DNA of 35,364 nt from Planctomycetota bacterium (GCA_023481165.1 JAMCWO010000224.1:1-35364); one strand, 5' to 3'; counted from the first letter of the stretch, positions 27,900 through 35,280 are shown. Notes: generated from the letters alone by a model not told the origin. Translations and numbers: made by a program.

Positions 27900-28604
27900 A
27901 TGGTACTCGGCGGCTCGCATCCGCGCGTGGTCGCGTGGCTGGTGGTGATTTCTGTGATTCTCAGCATTGGGATGGCCACCAGTTGCTCCACGACCGATCG
28001 CAGCAGTCCCCAAGCCGGCCGGAGCAGTCCCCCGGTGGTTCGCCCCGCGACCTTCCGCGAAGTGGCCGACCCCGCCAGTGCCCCAGGCGACGCCGATGCC
28101 CCGTCCGCCGGCGTCCAGAAGGGCAAAGAATTATATGATACGCTTGGCTGCGCGGGCTGCCACAAGGTGAACGGCCAAGGAGGAACGGCGGGGCCGGATC
28201 TATCCAACGAAGCCAATCAAGGCCGATCCCGGTCGTGGCTCGCCACACAGATTCGCAATCCCAAGATACACAGCCCGCAAACGATCATGCCCGCCAACGG
28301 CAGCCTGTCGGACCAGCAGGTCGACAATCTGGTGGACTACCTGCTGAGCCTCAGCAGCGAGCGGGCCGGGGCCGCGGCCGCATCGATCGCGCCGGGCCGG
28401 CCGACGGCGTCGGCTGTTTCCTCGGCGATAGTCACGGGGGGGACGCAGTGGTCGCAGCGGTGTGGGCAGTGCCACAATCTCCGCCCACCATCGGAGTATG
28501 ACGACGCGCAATGGACGGCGGCCGTGCACCACATGAGAGTACGCGTTCCGCTGACCGGCCAGGAGCAGAGAGATATCCTCGCGTTTCTGCAGGCGAGCAA
28601 TTGA
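27900..28604 (+). CDS. dihaem cytochrome c, probable lipoprotein
   Basis: This 234-residue protein has an N-terminal hydrophobic segment (about 10-24) and a possible lipobox (ATSC, Cys29), then a low-complexity Ser/Pro linker. Two haem c sites follow: CAGCH (84-88) with a likely axial Met at 130 (TIMP), and CGQCH (188-192) with a likely Met at 212. The first domain (about 72-152) is strikingly similar to the first cytochrome c domain fused to the downstream cytochrome b. The second resembles small cytochromes ending in a W...M...L helix. It probably sits at the periplasmic face of a membrane and carries electrons from the Rieske/cytochrome b complex. AGGAGG at 27890-27895 supports ATG 27900 rather than the longer frame overlapping the porin gene. 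Confidence 0.88.
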   Translation: MVLGGSHPRVVAWLVVISVILSIGMATSCSTTDRSSPQAGRSSPPVVRPATFREVADPASAPGDADAPSAGVQKGKELYDTLGCAGCHKVNGQGGTAGPDLSNEANQGRSRSWLATQIRNPKIHSPQTIMPANGSLSDQQVDNLVDYLLSLSSERAGAAAASIAPGRPTASAVSSAIVTGGTQWSQRCGQCHNLRPPSEYDDAQWTAAVHHMRVRVPLTGQEQRDILAFLQASN

Positions 28605-28661
28605 GCGGTCCGGTCGGACCCGGCGGGGCGGGAATGAGTCGATTGCGGGCAACGAAAGGCC

Positions 28662-29198
28662 ATGGACGACGGGAAGATGGTGTCTGATCGCAGCAAACCG
28701 CACGCCTCCCGCCGAGAGTTTCTGCGCCTCGCGACAGGGCTAGTCTCGGCGATCATCGGCCTGCTTTTGGGAATTCCTTTCGTCGCGGCGCTCGTTGCGC
28801 CCACGTATCGTAAGAGCCAATCGCCCTATGCCCGAGTAGGGGAGGTGGGCCCGCTGCCGACGGAGCAGCCGGTCGACTTGAGATTCCGGTTTCAGACCAC
28901 CGACACTTTCCTCAAAGAGACCGAGACCCACGAGGTTTGGGTGATCAAACACTCCGACAGCGATTTGACCGTGTTCTCGCCCATTTGCACCCATCTGGGC
29001 TGTCATTACGACTGGGCGGCATCGGCTCAGGAGTTTGTCTGTCCCTGTCATAACAGCATCTTCTCGATCACCGGCAAAGTCCTCGCCGGTCCGGCGCCTC
29101 GCCCTCTCGATACGCTCCCCTATCGAATCGAACACGGGGTTCTCTACGTGAAGTGGGAAAGGTTCCAGGCCGGAATCCCGGAGAAGATACAGGGTTAG
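28662..29198 (+). CDS. Rieske [2Fe-2S] protein of a cytochrome bc/b6f-type complex
   Basis: This 178-residue protein has a twin-arginine signal-anchor (SRREFLRLA, about 16-24) and a single membrane helix (about 26-46). The soluble domain binds the cluster through C109-T-H111-L-G-C114 and C127-P-C129-H130, all ligands present. The segment after the second box reads CHNS where CHGS is usual. The family takes one electron from quinol at the Qo site and hands it to a cytochrome c. It lies 8 bp before the cytochrome b-c fusion gene and 57 bp after the cytochrome c gene, so the three make up one complex. A later ATG (residue 6) is also possible. Confidence 0.93.
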   Translation: MDDGKMVSDRSKPHASRREFLRLATGLVSAIIGLLLGIPFVAALVAPTYRKSQSPYARVGEVGPLPTEQPVDLRFRFQTTDTFLKETETHEVWVIKHSDSDLTVFSPICTHLGCHYDWAASAQEFVCPCHNSIFSITGKVLAGPAPRPLDTLPYRIEHGVLYVKWERFQAGIPEKIQG

Positions 29199-29206
29199 GT
29201 GGTGCG

Positions 29207-31171
29207 ATGCGGAGTGGTGTCAAAACCTGGATCGACGATCGGTTGCCCCTCCGGGCCGCCGTGCGCTGGGGACTGGAAGAGGATATCCCCGGCGGGGCCA
29301 GCTATGCCTACGTTTTTGGCAGCGCGAATCTATTCCTTTTCCTGCTGCTGGCCGTCACGGGGGTTCTGCAACTGTTCTACTACGTGCCGACCACGGACCA
29401 TGCCTACGAGAGCGTGATGTACCTGCGCTTGCAGGTGCCGTTCGGATGGCTGGTCCACGGACTCCACTACTGGTGTGCGCAGGCGTTCGTGGTCGTCGTC
29501 GGTTTGCACGCCGCCCGCGTCTTCCTCTGGGGTGCCTACAAGAATCCGCGGGAGTTGACTTGGCTGATGGGGGTCCTCCTTCTGCTGTTGGTGGCCGCCA
29601 TGGCGTTCACGGGGCCGCTGCTGGCCTGGGACCAATTGGGATACTGGGCGGCCGAGGTCGGGACCAGCATCGCCGGGACGGTCCCCTGGATCGGCGATTT
29701 CCTGGAGCGTTTCGTTCGCGGCGGCGAAACCATGGGGCAGGGGACACTTTCGCGATTCTTCATTTTCCACGTGGCGATTGTGCCGGCCGTGCTGTTTGCC
29801 TTCATCGTCCTCCATCTGGCGGCGTTTCGGCAGTTCGGCGGCGCCGGGCCGTGGAACCCGGAGGCACGCCGGCACGTCGGCAAGTTCTGGCCGGACCAGG
29901 TGTACAAAGACGTGCTGATCACTTCTCTCGCCTTTATCATCCTCGTAGGCTTTTGTGTCTTTTGGCGCGCGCCGATCACCGGGGTGGCGGACCCGCTGGG
30001 CCGGTCCCTCACGCCGAAGCCGGCTTGGAACTTTCTGTTCCTTTACCAGGCGCTCAAGTCGTTCCAAGGGCCGTGGGAGGTCCTGGGAACGGTCGGTGTG
30101 CCCCTGGCGATCATCCTGCTGCTGTTCTTCCTGCCGTTCTACGATCGGAATTCCGAGCGAAGTCCGCGCCGCCGCCCGATCGCCATAGTGGGAGGGACGG
30201 CTCTCGTTATTCTGATCCTGGCGTTGACCGTGATGGGGCAGCTTTCTCAGCCGCTGGCCATCGGGGCGCGCGCCGCTCCTGCCACGCCGCAGGGAGCCCC
30301 TCCCAAGCCGGGCGCACCGGCCGAGCCGAATAAAGGCGCCGCGGCCCCATCCGGGAAAGTTGCGTCTGCCAACATTCAGAAGGGCCGGGAACTCTACCAA
30401 TCCCAGGGGTGTGCTGCCTGCCACAAGATCGACGGACAGGGCGGCGCGGTCGGTCCCGACTTATCCAACGAAGGAAGCAAAGGTCGGTCTGCCGATTGGC
30501 TGGTCGCGCAGATTCGAAATCCGAAAGTGCACAACGCGGCCTCGATCATGCCACCCTATCCTGCCCTCAGTCAAGAGCAGCTTGCGAACCTAGTCGTGTA
30601 CCTGCTCAGCCTCCACAGCGGGGCCGAGAAGCCGACGGCAGGTGGGAAGAAGGAGTCGTCGGCGGTCACCACGGGTGCAGAGAGTCAGCATTTGCCGATG
30701 TCCGGCAAGCAGGGACCTCCCGGCGCGGCCGCGACTCTGATCGGCGGTGTGAAGCTCGGGCGCAGGTTGTTCGCGGATTACTGCAATTCCTGCCACGGCC
30801 CCGAAGGCACGGACAGGGTCCCCGATCCGGGCTCGGAGAAAGGGATAGTGCCGGGCCTGAATCCCATCGACCCGAACTTGTCCAGTGATGACCCATCGGT
30901 CTTTGCGGCGCAGATCGACCGGTTCATTCAGCACGGCTCTATCCCCAAGGGCTCGCACCCGGCCATCTATATGCCCGGGTATGGCGATGGCATGACCCTC
31001 ACGCAGCCGCAGATCGCCGCCATCGAAGCCTATATCCTCGACCTGAATGGTGTGGATCGAGCCGCGATCGAGCATCCGGGCATGTCGCCCCGGCGTTTCT
31101 TCCTATGGACCCTGGTTGCCCTGGGCGCCATCGGCGCTATGGCGGTCCTTCGGTTCCTCGTCCGGAAGTGA
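29207..31171 (+). CDS. cytochrome b (b6/subunit IV type) fused to two cytochrome c domains
   Basis: This 654-residue protein has a b6-like part (1-210), a subunit-IV-like part (about 225-345), a Pro/Ala linker (355-385), two cytochrome c domains and a final membrane helix (about 630-650). Haem b ligands are H87/H101 in helix B and H188/H203 in helix D. The 14-residue spacing in helix D is the b6 form. GWLVHGLHYW and KNPRELTWL match b6 family motifs. The Qo-site PEWY motif reads P272-A-W-N275, losing the Glu. Haem c sites are CAACH (402-406) and CNSCH (526-530), with likely Met ligands at 448 and 589 or 596. The ATG at 29207 follows the Rieske gene by 8 bp. The fusion would place the electron acceptor on the same chain as the quinol oxidase. 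Confidence 0.93.
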   Translation: MRSGVKTWIDDRLPLRAAVRWGLEEDIPGGASYAYVFGSANLFLFLLLAVTGVLQLFYYVPTTDHAYESVMYLRLQVPFGWLVHGLHYWCAQAFVVVVGLHAARVFLWGAYKNPRELTWLMGVLLLLLVAAMAFTGPLLAWDQLGYWAAEVGTSIAGTVPWIGDFLERFVRGGETMGQGTLSRFFIFHVAIVPAVLFAFIVLHLAAFRQFGGAGPWNPEARRHVGKFWPDQVYKDVLITSLAFIILVGFCVFWRAPITGVADPLGRSLTPKPAWNFLFLYQALKSFQGPWEVLGTVGVPLAIILLLFFLPFYDRNSERSPRRRPIAIVGGTALVILILALTVMGQLSQPLAIGARAAPATPQGAPPKPGAPAEPNKGAAAPSGKVASANIQKGRELYQSQGCAACHKIDGQGGAVGPDLSNEGSKGRSADWLVAQIRNPKVHNAASIMPPYPALSQEQLANLVVYLLSLHSGAEKPTAGGKKESSAVTTGAESQHLPMSGKQGPPGAAATLIGGVKLGRRLFADYCNSCHGPEGTDRVPDPGSEKGIVPGLNPIDPNLSSDDPSVFAAQIDRFIQHGSIPKGSHPAIYMPGYGDGMTLTQPQIAAIEAYILDLNGVDRAAIEHPGMSPRRFFLWTLVALGAIGAMAVLRFLVRK

Positions 31172-31188
31172 GGAGGTTTAAGGCAGAT

Positions 31189-31989
31189 ATGAAACCCCTG
31201 GAAGGACAGACAGCATTAGTCACGGGAGCCAGTTCCGGCATCGGAGCTCAAATCGCCATTGCCATGGGAGCGGCCGGTGCGCAGGTGGGTGTCAACTATC
31301 CCTTCGACCAAGGACCGGCCGACCAGGTGGTGAGCGCGATCACCCGGGCGGGCGGCGCGGCCATCGCCTTGCAGGCCGACGTGAGCCGCGAGGATCAGGT
31401 CATCCAGATGTTCCAGACTCTCATCGGTATGTACGGCACCGTCGACATTCTGGTCAGTAACGCGGGGATTCAGAAAGACGCTGCCTTTGCGGAAATGACC
31501 CTGGCGCAGTGGAATGCCGTGCTCGGTGTCAATCTCACCGGCGGTTTTCTCTGTGCCCGCGAGGCGGTGAAGGAGTTTCTCCGCCGCGGCGTGGTCCCCG
31601 AACGGTCCCGGGCCGCCGGCAAGATCATCTTCACCAGCTCCGTGCATGAGATCATCCCCTGGGCGGGACACGCCAATTACGCGACCTCCAAGGGCGGCAT
31701 CATGCTGCTGATGAAGACTATCGCCCAGGAACTGGCCCCACAGAAGATTCGCGTCAACAGCATCGGCCCCGGCGCGATCAAGACGGCGATCAACGAGAGC
31801 GTCTGGTCGGACCCGCAGGGGGCCGCTTCCATGTGCAAGCTGATTCCCTACGGCCGGATCGGCGAAACGACCGATGTGGCCCCGGTCGCGGTGTGGCTGG
31901 CCTCTGACGCCTCCGACTATGTCACCGGCACGACGATCTTCGTGGACGGCGGCATGCTCCTCTACCCGGGCTTCCGAACGGGAGGATGA
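31189..31989 (+). CDS. SDR-family oxidoreductase, glucose-1-dehydrogenase-like
   Basis: This 266-residue classical short-chain dehydrogenase has the cofactor motif TGASSGIG, the structural NAG in SNAGIQKDA, and catalytic Ser (TSSVHE) plus Y-x3-K (YATSK). The C-terminal YVTGTTIFVDGGM is the usual tetramer-contact signature. The closest group by overall sequence appears to be glucose 1-dehydrogenases, but SDR substrate calls from sequence are weak. No Arg sits right after the second beta-strand (VNYPFDQ), so the NAD/NADP preference is unclear. AGGAGG lies about 13 bp before ATG 31189. A broken GH15 gene starts 1 bp after its stop, a pairing that suggests release and oxidation of glucose. Confidence 0.85.
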   Translation: MKPLEGQTALVTGASSGIGAQIAIAMGAAGAQVGVNYPFDQGPADQVVSAITRAGGAAIALQADVSREDQVIQMFQTLIGMYGTVDILVSNAGIQKDAAFAEMTLAQWNAVLGVNLTGGFLCAREAVKEFLRRGVVPERSRAAGKIIFTSSVHEIIPWAGHANYATSKGGIMLLMKTIAQELAPQKIRVNSIGPGAIKTAINESVWSDPQGAASMCKLIPYGRIGETTDVAPVAVWLASDASDYVTGTTIFVDGGMLLYPGFRTGG

Positions 31990-31990
31990 G

Positions 31991-32653
31991 ATGAGCAAGA
32001 GAGACTATCCGCCCCTGGGGACTACGGGTTCATCGCCGATGGCCACGCCGCGGCCCTGGTCTCGAAGGTCGGCTCGATCGACTGGTGCGGCCTGCCCCGG
32101 TTCGATGCGGAAAGCTGCTTCGGTCGGCATCCGCTTGGCGGAGGAACTCCGTCGCGAGGTCCCGGTCCGCACGTGGAAGAAGAATCGGGACAAGATCCGC
32201 CAGAAGATCGAGCAATCGGGATACGACCGCCGTCGCGGCGTCTTCATCCAGGCATTCCGGCGTCCCGTGATGGACGCCGCTCTGCTGTTGATCCCCACGG
32301 TAGGCTTCGTGGCCTACGACGACGAGCGTATGATCCGCACGACCAATGCGATTCGTCAGGACCTTGACTGGGACGGGTTTCTCTATCGCTATCCGCCGGG
32401 CGATGATGGTCTCAAAGGAAGAGAGGGGGTCTTCCTGGCCTGCTCGTTCTGGCTGGCGCGGTGTCTGGCACATCAGGGCCGGCGGGAGGAGGCTCGGACT
32501 GTTTTCGAGCGTGCCCTGTCCGCCGGCAACGATCTCCAGTTGTTCTCGGAAGAGTTCGATACCCGCACGGGCCAGATGCTGGGCAACTTCCCCCAGGCTC
32601 TCACCCATTTGTCTTTGATCACCGCCGCTGTGGCGCTGGGTAAAATCCTATGA
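31991..32653 (+). pseudogene. GH15 (trehalase/glucoamylase-like) remnant with internal deletion and frameshift
   Basis: The frame from ATG 31991 (GGAGG just upstream) starts MSKRDYPPLG, the usual beginning of trehalase-type GH15 proteins. The expected continuation DYGFIADGHAAALVSK...SIDWCGLPRFDAESCFGR lies in another frame (32020 to about 32113), so one base appears lost in the GGGG run at 32017-32020. Right after SCFGR, sequence from the far C-terminal third follows, back in the first frame: IRLAEELRREV ... PVMDAALLLIP ... GREGVFLACSFWLARCLAHQGR ... NFPQALTHLSLI. Intact relatives have several hundred residues between these blocks, including the catalytic WEE region, all missing here. The product would be about 220 residues and inactive. 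Its stop still overlaps the next gene by 4 bp, so it may persist for coupling. Confidence 0.85.
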
Positions 32654-33372
32654 GGCAAGATCAAGATCTGATAACGCAGGATGAGGTCAGCGCTGCGCCT
32701 TGCGCGCCCTCCCGGCAAGCGATTGTCCTGGAGGTCTGTGTGTTCCTGTTCCTCATCCTGCCCTCCATGGTGCTGGCGTACTTTGCCGGGAGCCAGGACC
32801 AGATCAGCTTCGTTCTTCTGGCGGTCTCCGTGATCTTCCGGGACCTGGGACTGGTCAGCCTGATCCTCTTTCTCGCCTGGCGCGACCGTGAGCCGGTGAG
32901 CCGCCTGGGGCTGAACTCGAGAAATCTCGATGGCAACATCCTGCTGGGGTTCGTGCTGTACGTTCCCTTCCTGATTGTGATCGGTCTGGTGACGCAAGTG
33001 CTGACGGCCCTCGGTCTGTCCCAACCTTCAGAGCCCGGCCCTTCCTATTTTCACGTAGGCGGCCATTGGGAGTTGGCTCTGGCGGTGGTTCTGGTGATCG
33101 TGGTCGCCATCTCGGAAGAAACGATCTTTCGTGGATATCTCATTCGTCGTTTGCACACGGCCACAGGCAGCCTGGCGGGCGCCGTGTTGCTCTCGTCCAT
33201 CTTCTTCGCTCTGGGCCACGGCTACGAAGGTTCGCTGGGCGTGATCACCGTCGGTGTGATGGGGCTGATCTTCAGCCTGATCTACTTGTGGCGGAAGAGC
33301 CTGGTTGTCCCCATCATCCTGCACTTTCTTCAAGACTTCATCGCGATCGTCGTGGCGCCATATTTGACCTAG
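32650..33372 (+). CDS. CPBP-family intramembrane metalloprotease
   Basis: This 240-residue protein has about seven membrane helices. The three CPBP (CAAX protease/bacteriocin-processing, ABI) motifs are present: SEETIFRGYL (E-E-x3-R), FALGHG (His) and HFLQDF (His with Asp). The family includes Rce1-like prenyl-protein proteases and many bacterial proteins of unknown substrate, some linked to self-immunity. It starts at ATG 32650, overlapping the GH15 remnant stop (ATGA), so its translation probably depends on that broken frame. Nothing nearby looks like a peptide toxin. Confidence 0.88.
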   Translation: MRQDQDLITQDEVSAAPCAPSRQAIVLEVCVFLFLILPSMVLAYFAGSQDQISFVLLAVSVIFRDLGLVSLILFLAWRDREPVSRLGLNSRNLDGNILLGFVLYVPFLIVIGLVTQVLTALGLSQPSEPGPSYFHVGGHWELALAVVLVIVVAISEETIFRGYLIRRLHTATGSLAGAVLLSSIFFALGHGYEGSLGVITVGVMGLIFSLIYLWRKSLVVPIILHFLQDFIAIVVAPYLT

Positions 33373-33380
33373 GTGGAACC

Positions 33381-35183
33381 ATGGAGAGGATTGGAATGAT
33401 GGAATGGTGGAATAATGGAACATTGCGAAGAGCGTCGGGCGCTTATCCATCATTCCATTGTCCCGTACTTGCGTTGCTCCTGCTGTCGGTGCTTGTCTTG
33501 CCGACGTGGGCTCTCTCCGCAGCGGTTGGACCGCTGCATGTTCGAGATGCCTCGGCTGCGCAGCGCGGGCGAGAGGTCCGCGACACCACGGCGGTGCCGC
33601 GCGGGAGCGTCGCTGTGCCGGAAGACTCTGTGACCGAGCACACGATGCTCGTGCGCGGACGTCCGATTCACTATCGGGCGACCGCCGGGTTCCTGCCGAT
33701 CCAAAGAGACTCCGAGCAACCCGTCGCCCACATCTTCTTTGTCGCGTACGAGCGTCTCGATGCAGGAGACGCGGGTAACGCTTCTAATCCGCAATCCGGC
33801 AACTCCGCCGGAGGCGGACGCCAGTTGCCCGGTGCCGTTGCGGCAATCCGCAATCCGACAACTCCGCCGAAGGCGGACGCCAGTTGCCCGGTGCCGTTCC
33901 GGCAATCGAATCGCCCTATCACCTTCGCTTTCAACGGTGGCCCCGGCGCTTCCGCCGTCTGGCTGCACATGGGGGCCTTCGGACCGAAACGGGCCATCCT
34001 GGCAAACGATGGGACGTCTCTGCCCCCCTCGAACCAATTGCGGGACAACGAGCAGACCTGGCTGGAGTTCACCGATCTGGTCTTTGTAGACCCCGTGGGC
34101 ACTGGTTTCAGCCACGCCGGCCCGGGGGTTGAGCCCGAGCAGTTCTATAGCGTCCAGAAAGATACCGAGATCGCGGCGGATTTCGTCCGGCTGTTCGTGA
34201 CGCAGCACGAGCGATGGCTCTGTCCGCAGTTTCTTGTGGGGGAGAGTTATGGGACTGCCCGTGCGGTAGGCATGGCCAGACGCCTGCAGGATCGTTACGG
34301 CCTCTACGTTAACGGCCTCATTCTGTTGTCCTCCGCGCTGAATCTGGGCGTGATCTCTTTCGATCCCGGCAATGATCTGCCCTATGCTCTGAGCCTGCCC
34401 TCGTACACGGCGGTGGCACAATATCACGGTCAGTTGCGGGACGGGTCGGCTTCCGATCTCGAACGGACCTTGCAGCGAGTGCAGGCGTGGGCTTTGGGAG
34501 ACTACCTCGCCGCGCTGGCCCAGGGTCGATCGCTCTCCCCGCCCCAGTCCCGCGAAATCGCTAAGAAACTGGCCGAGTACACCGGTCTGCCGGAGGACAT
34601 GGTTGTCCAGAATCGTCTGCGGATCGGTTCGGCCGGTTTTGCCCAGGGGCTGCTCAGCCCCGAGGGCCGGGTGCTGGGCCTGCTGGACGGCCGCGTGACG
34701 GCTCCCAGCGTCCCGCTCCCGCGCCGGCCCTGGATTGACCCATCGCTCTTTATCGTCGAAGGGCCGTTTGTCGCCGCGTTCAACAGCTATGTCAGGACCC
34801 AGCTTGGTTTCAAGACCGACCGACCCTACATCTTCTTGTCGGATAAAGCGAACGAATCTTGGAACTGGGGGTCCGGCCGGCAAGGCTATTTCAATATCGC
34901 CCCGGTCCTGGCGGACGTTATCGGACTGGATAACCGGCTGCGGGTCTTTGCGGCCGCCGGATACTACGATCTCACCACCCCCTATCTGAGCCAGGAATAT
35001 GTCTTCCATCACCTTGATTTGCCCTCCGACCTGGCACAGAACATCACTTTCCGACGATACCACGCAGGTCACCAGATCTATACCTCCGAGGACGCGCTGC
35101 GGCAGTTGACCGAGGATGTCCGGACTTTTGTGACGGCCCCCGGTCAAGCCGGGGGCAGGCTCGGGGCCCCCAACGCGGACTGA
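33381..35183 (+). CDS. serine carboxypeptidase-like protein (peptidase S10) with repeat insertions
   Basis: This 600-residue alpha/beta-hydrolase-fold peptidase has PITFAFNGGPGASAVWLHMGAFGP (oxyanion region), nucleophile S289 in VGESYGTA, acid D530 in AGYYDLTTPY and base H564 in AGHQIY, so the triad is intact. A hydrophobic segment (PVLALLLLSVLVLPTWALSAA, about 28-48) is a signal peptide, preceded by a 25-residue leader encoded by low-complexity 8-bp repeats. The true start is therefore uncertain (ATGs at 33381, 33396 and 33399). Between AYERLD (122-127) and RPITF (178) there is an extra stretch of about 47 residues, absent from the usual family architecture, encoded by two 59-bp repeats. The last 14 residues (QAGGRLGAPNAD) lie on palindromic DNA. 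The family removes C-terminal residues from peptides, here in the periplasm or outside. Confidence 0.88.
   Translation: MERIGMMEWWNNGTLRRASGAYPSFHCPVLALLLLSVLVLPTWALSAAVGPLHVRDASAAQRGREVRDTTAVPRGSVAVPEDSVTEHTMLVRGRPIHYRATAGFLPIQRDSEQPVAHIFFVAYERLDAGDAGNASNPQSGNSAGGGRQLPGAVAAIRNPTTPPKADASCPVPFRQSNRPITFAFNGGPGASAVWLHMGAFGPKRAILANDGTSLPPSNQLRDNEQTWLEFTDLVFVDPVGTGFSHAGPGVEPEQFYSVQKDTEIAADFVRLFVTQHERWLCPQFLVGESYGTARAVGMARRLQDRYGLYVNGLILLSSALNLGVISFDPGNDLPYALSLPSYTAVAQYHGQLRDGSASDLERTLQRVQAWALGDYLAALAQGRSLSPPQSREIAKKLAEYTGLPEDMVVQNRLRIGSAGFAQGLLSPEGRVLGLLDGRVTAPSVPLPRRPWIDPSLFIVEGPFVAAFNSYVRTQLGFKTDRPYIFLSDKANESWNWGSGRQGYFNIAPVLADVIGLDNRLRVFAAAGYYDLTTPYLSQEYVFHHLDLPSDLAQNITFRRYHAGHQIYTSEDALRQLTEDVRTFVTAPGQAGGRLGAPNAD
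33395..33424 (+). repeat. 8-bp-periodic GGAATGAT-like repeat at the S10 start
   Basis: Four consecutive octads are readable from about 33394: GGAATGAT, GGAATGGT, GGAATAAT, GGAACATT. A matching piece in the opposite orientation (TCCATCATTCCATTG) occurs at 33449-33463. The block encodes MMEWWNNGT at the N-terminus of the peptidase, so it supplies the apparent start codons. Confidence 0.65.
33786..33903 (+). repeat. 59-bp tandem duplication inside the S10 coding region
   Basis: Copy 1 is 33786-33844 and copy 2 is 33845-33903, with 56 of 59 positions identical by eye. A fragment (AATCG) of a third copy follows at 33904. Each copy begins with two 7-bp units (AATCCGC, AATCCG). It then contains an imperfect palindrome in which AACTCCGCC and GGCGG...AGTTG can pair. 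Because 59 is not a multiple of 3, the two copies are translated in different frames (SNPQSGNSAGGGRQLPG versus RNPTTPPKADASCPVP). The reading frame is nevertheless kept open through to the conserved NGGPG region. Confidence 0.88.
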
Positions 35184-35219
35184 TGCGTTGGGGAACCCCT
35201 CCCCCCGCGCCGGCGGGGG
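35136..35219 (+). other. cluster of three GC-rich hairpins at the 3' end of the S10 gene
   Basis: Three consecutive perfect stems are visible. The first is GCCCCCGG at 35136-35143 with CCGGGGGC at 35149-35156. The second is CCCCAACGC at 35168-35176 with GCGTTGGGG at 35185-35193, which spans the TGA stop. The third is CCCCCGC at 35202-35208 with GCGGGGG at 35213-35219. None is followed by a T-tract. Together they could stop exonucleases or act as a factor-dependent transcription end. The first two overlap coding sequence and look like an inserted palindromic element that has been absorbed into the C-terminus. Confidence 0.55.
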
Positions 35220-35280
35220 TCCCCGTAGCATCCATCCCTTCCCCCGTTCCGACCTTCTTTCGTTGGGGAGCCCAGAGACC

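Noticed and set aside
32650-33372. CPBP protease as part of a bacteriocin immunity or defence system
   Set aside because: The family is sometimes linked to immunity, but no precursor peptide, transporter or defence gene is adjacent; the motif set alone does not support it.
33786-33910. CRISPR-like repeat
   Set aside because: The two copies are directly adjacent with no spacer, lie in a coding region and no cas gene is near.
33450-35231. 593-residue minus-strand open frame opposite the S10 gene
   Set aside because: The plus-strand frame has an intact Ser-Asp-His triad and family motifs; the antisense frame has none.
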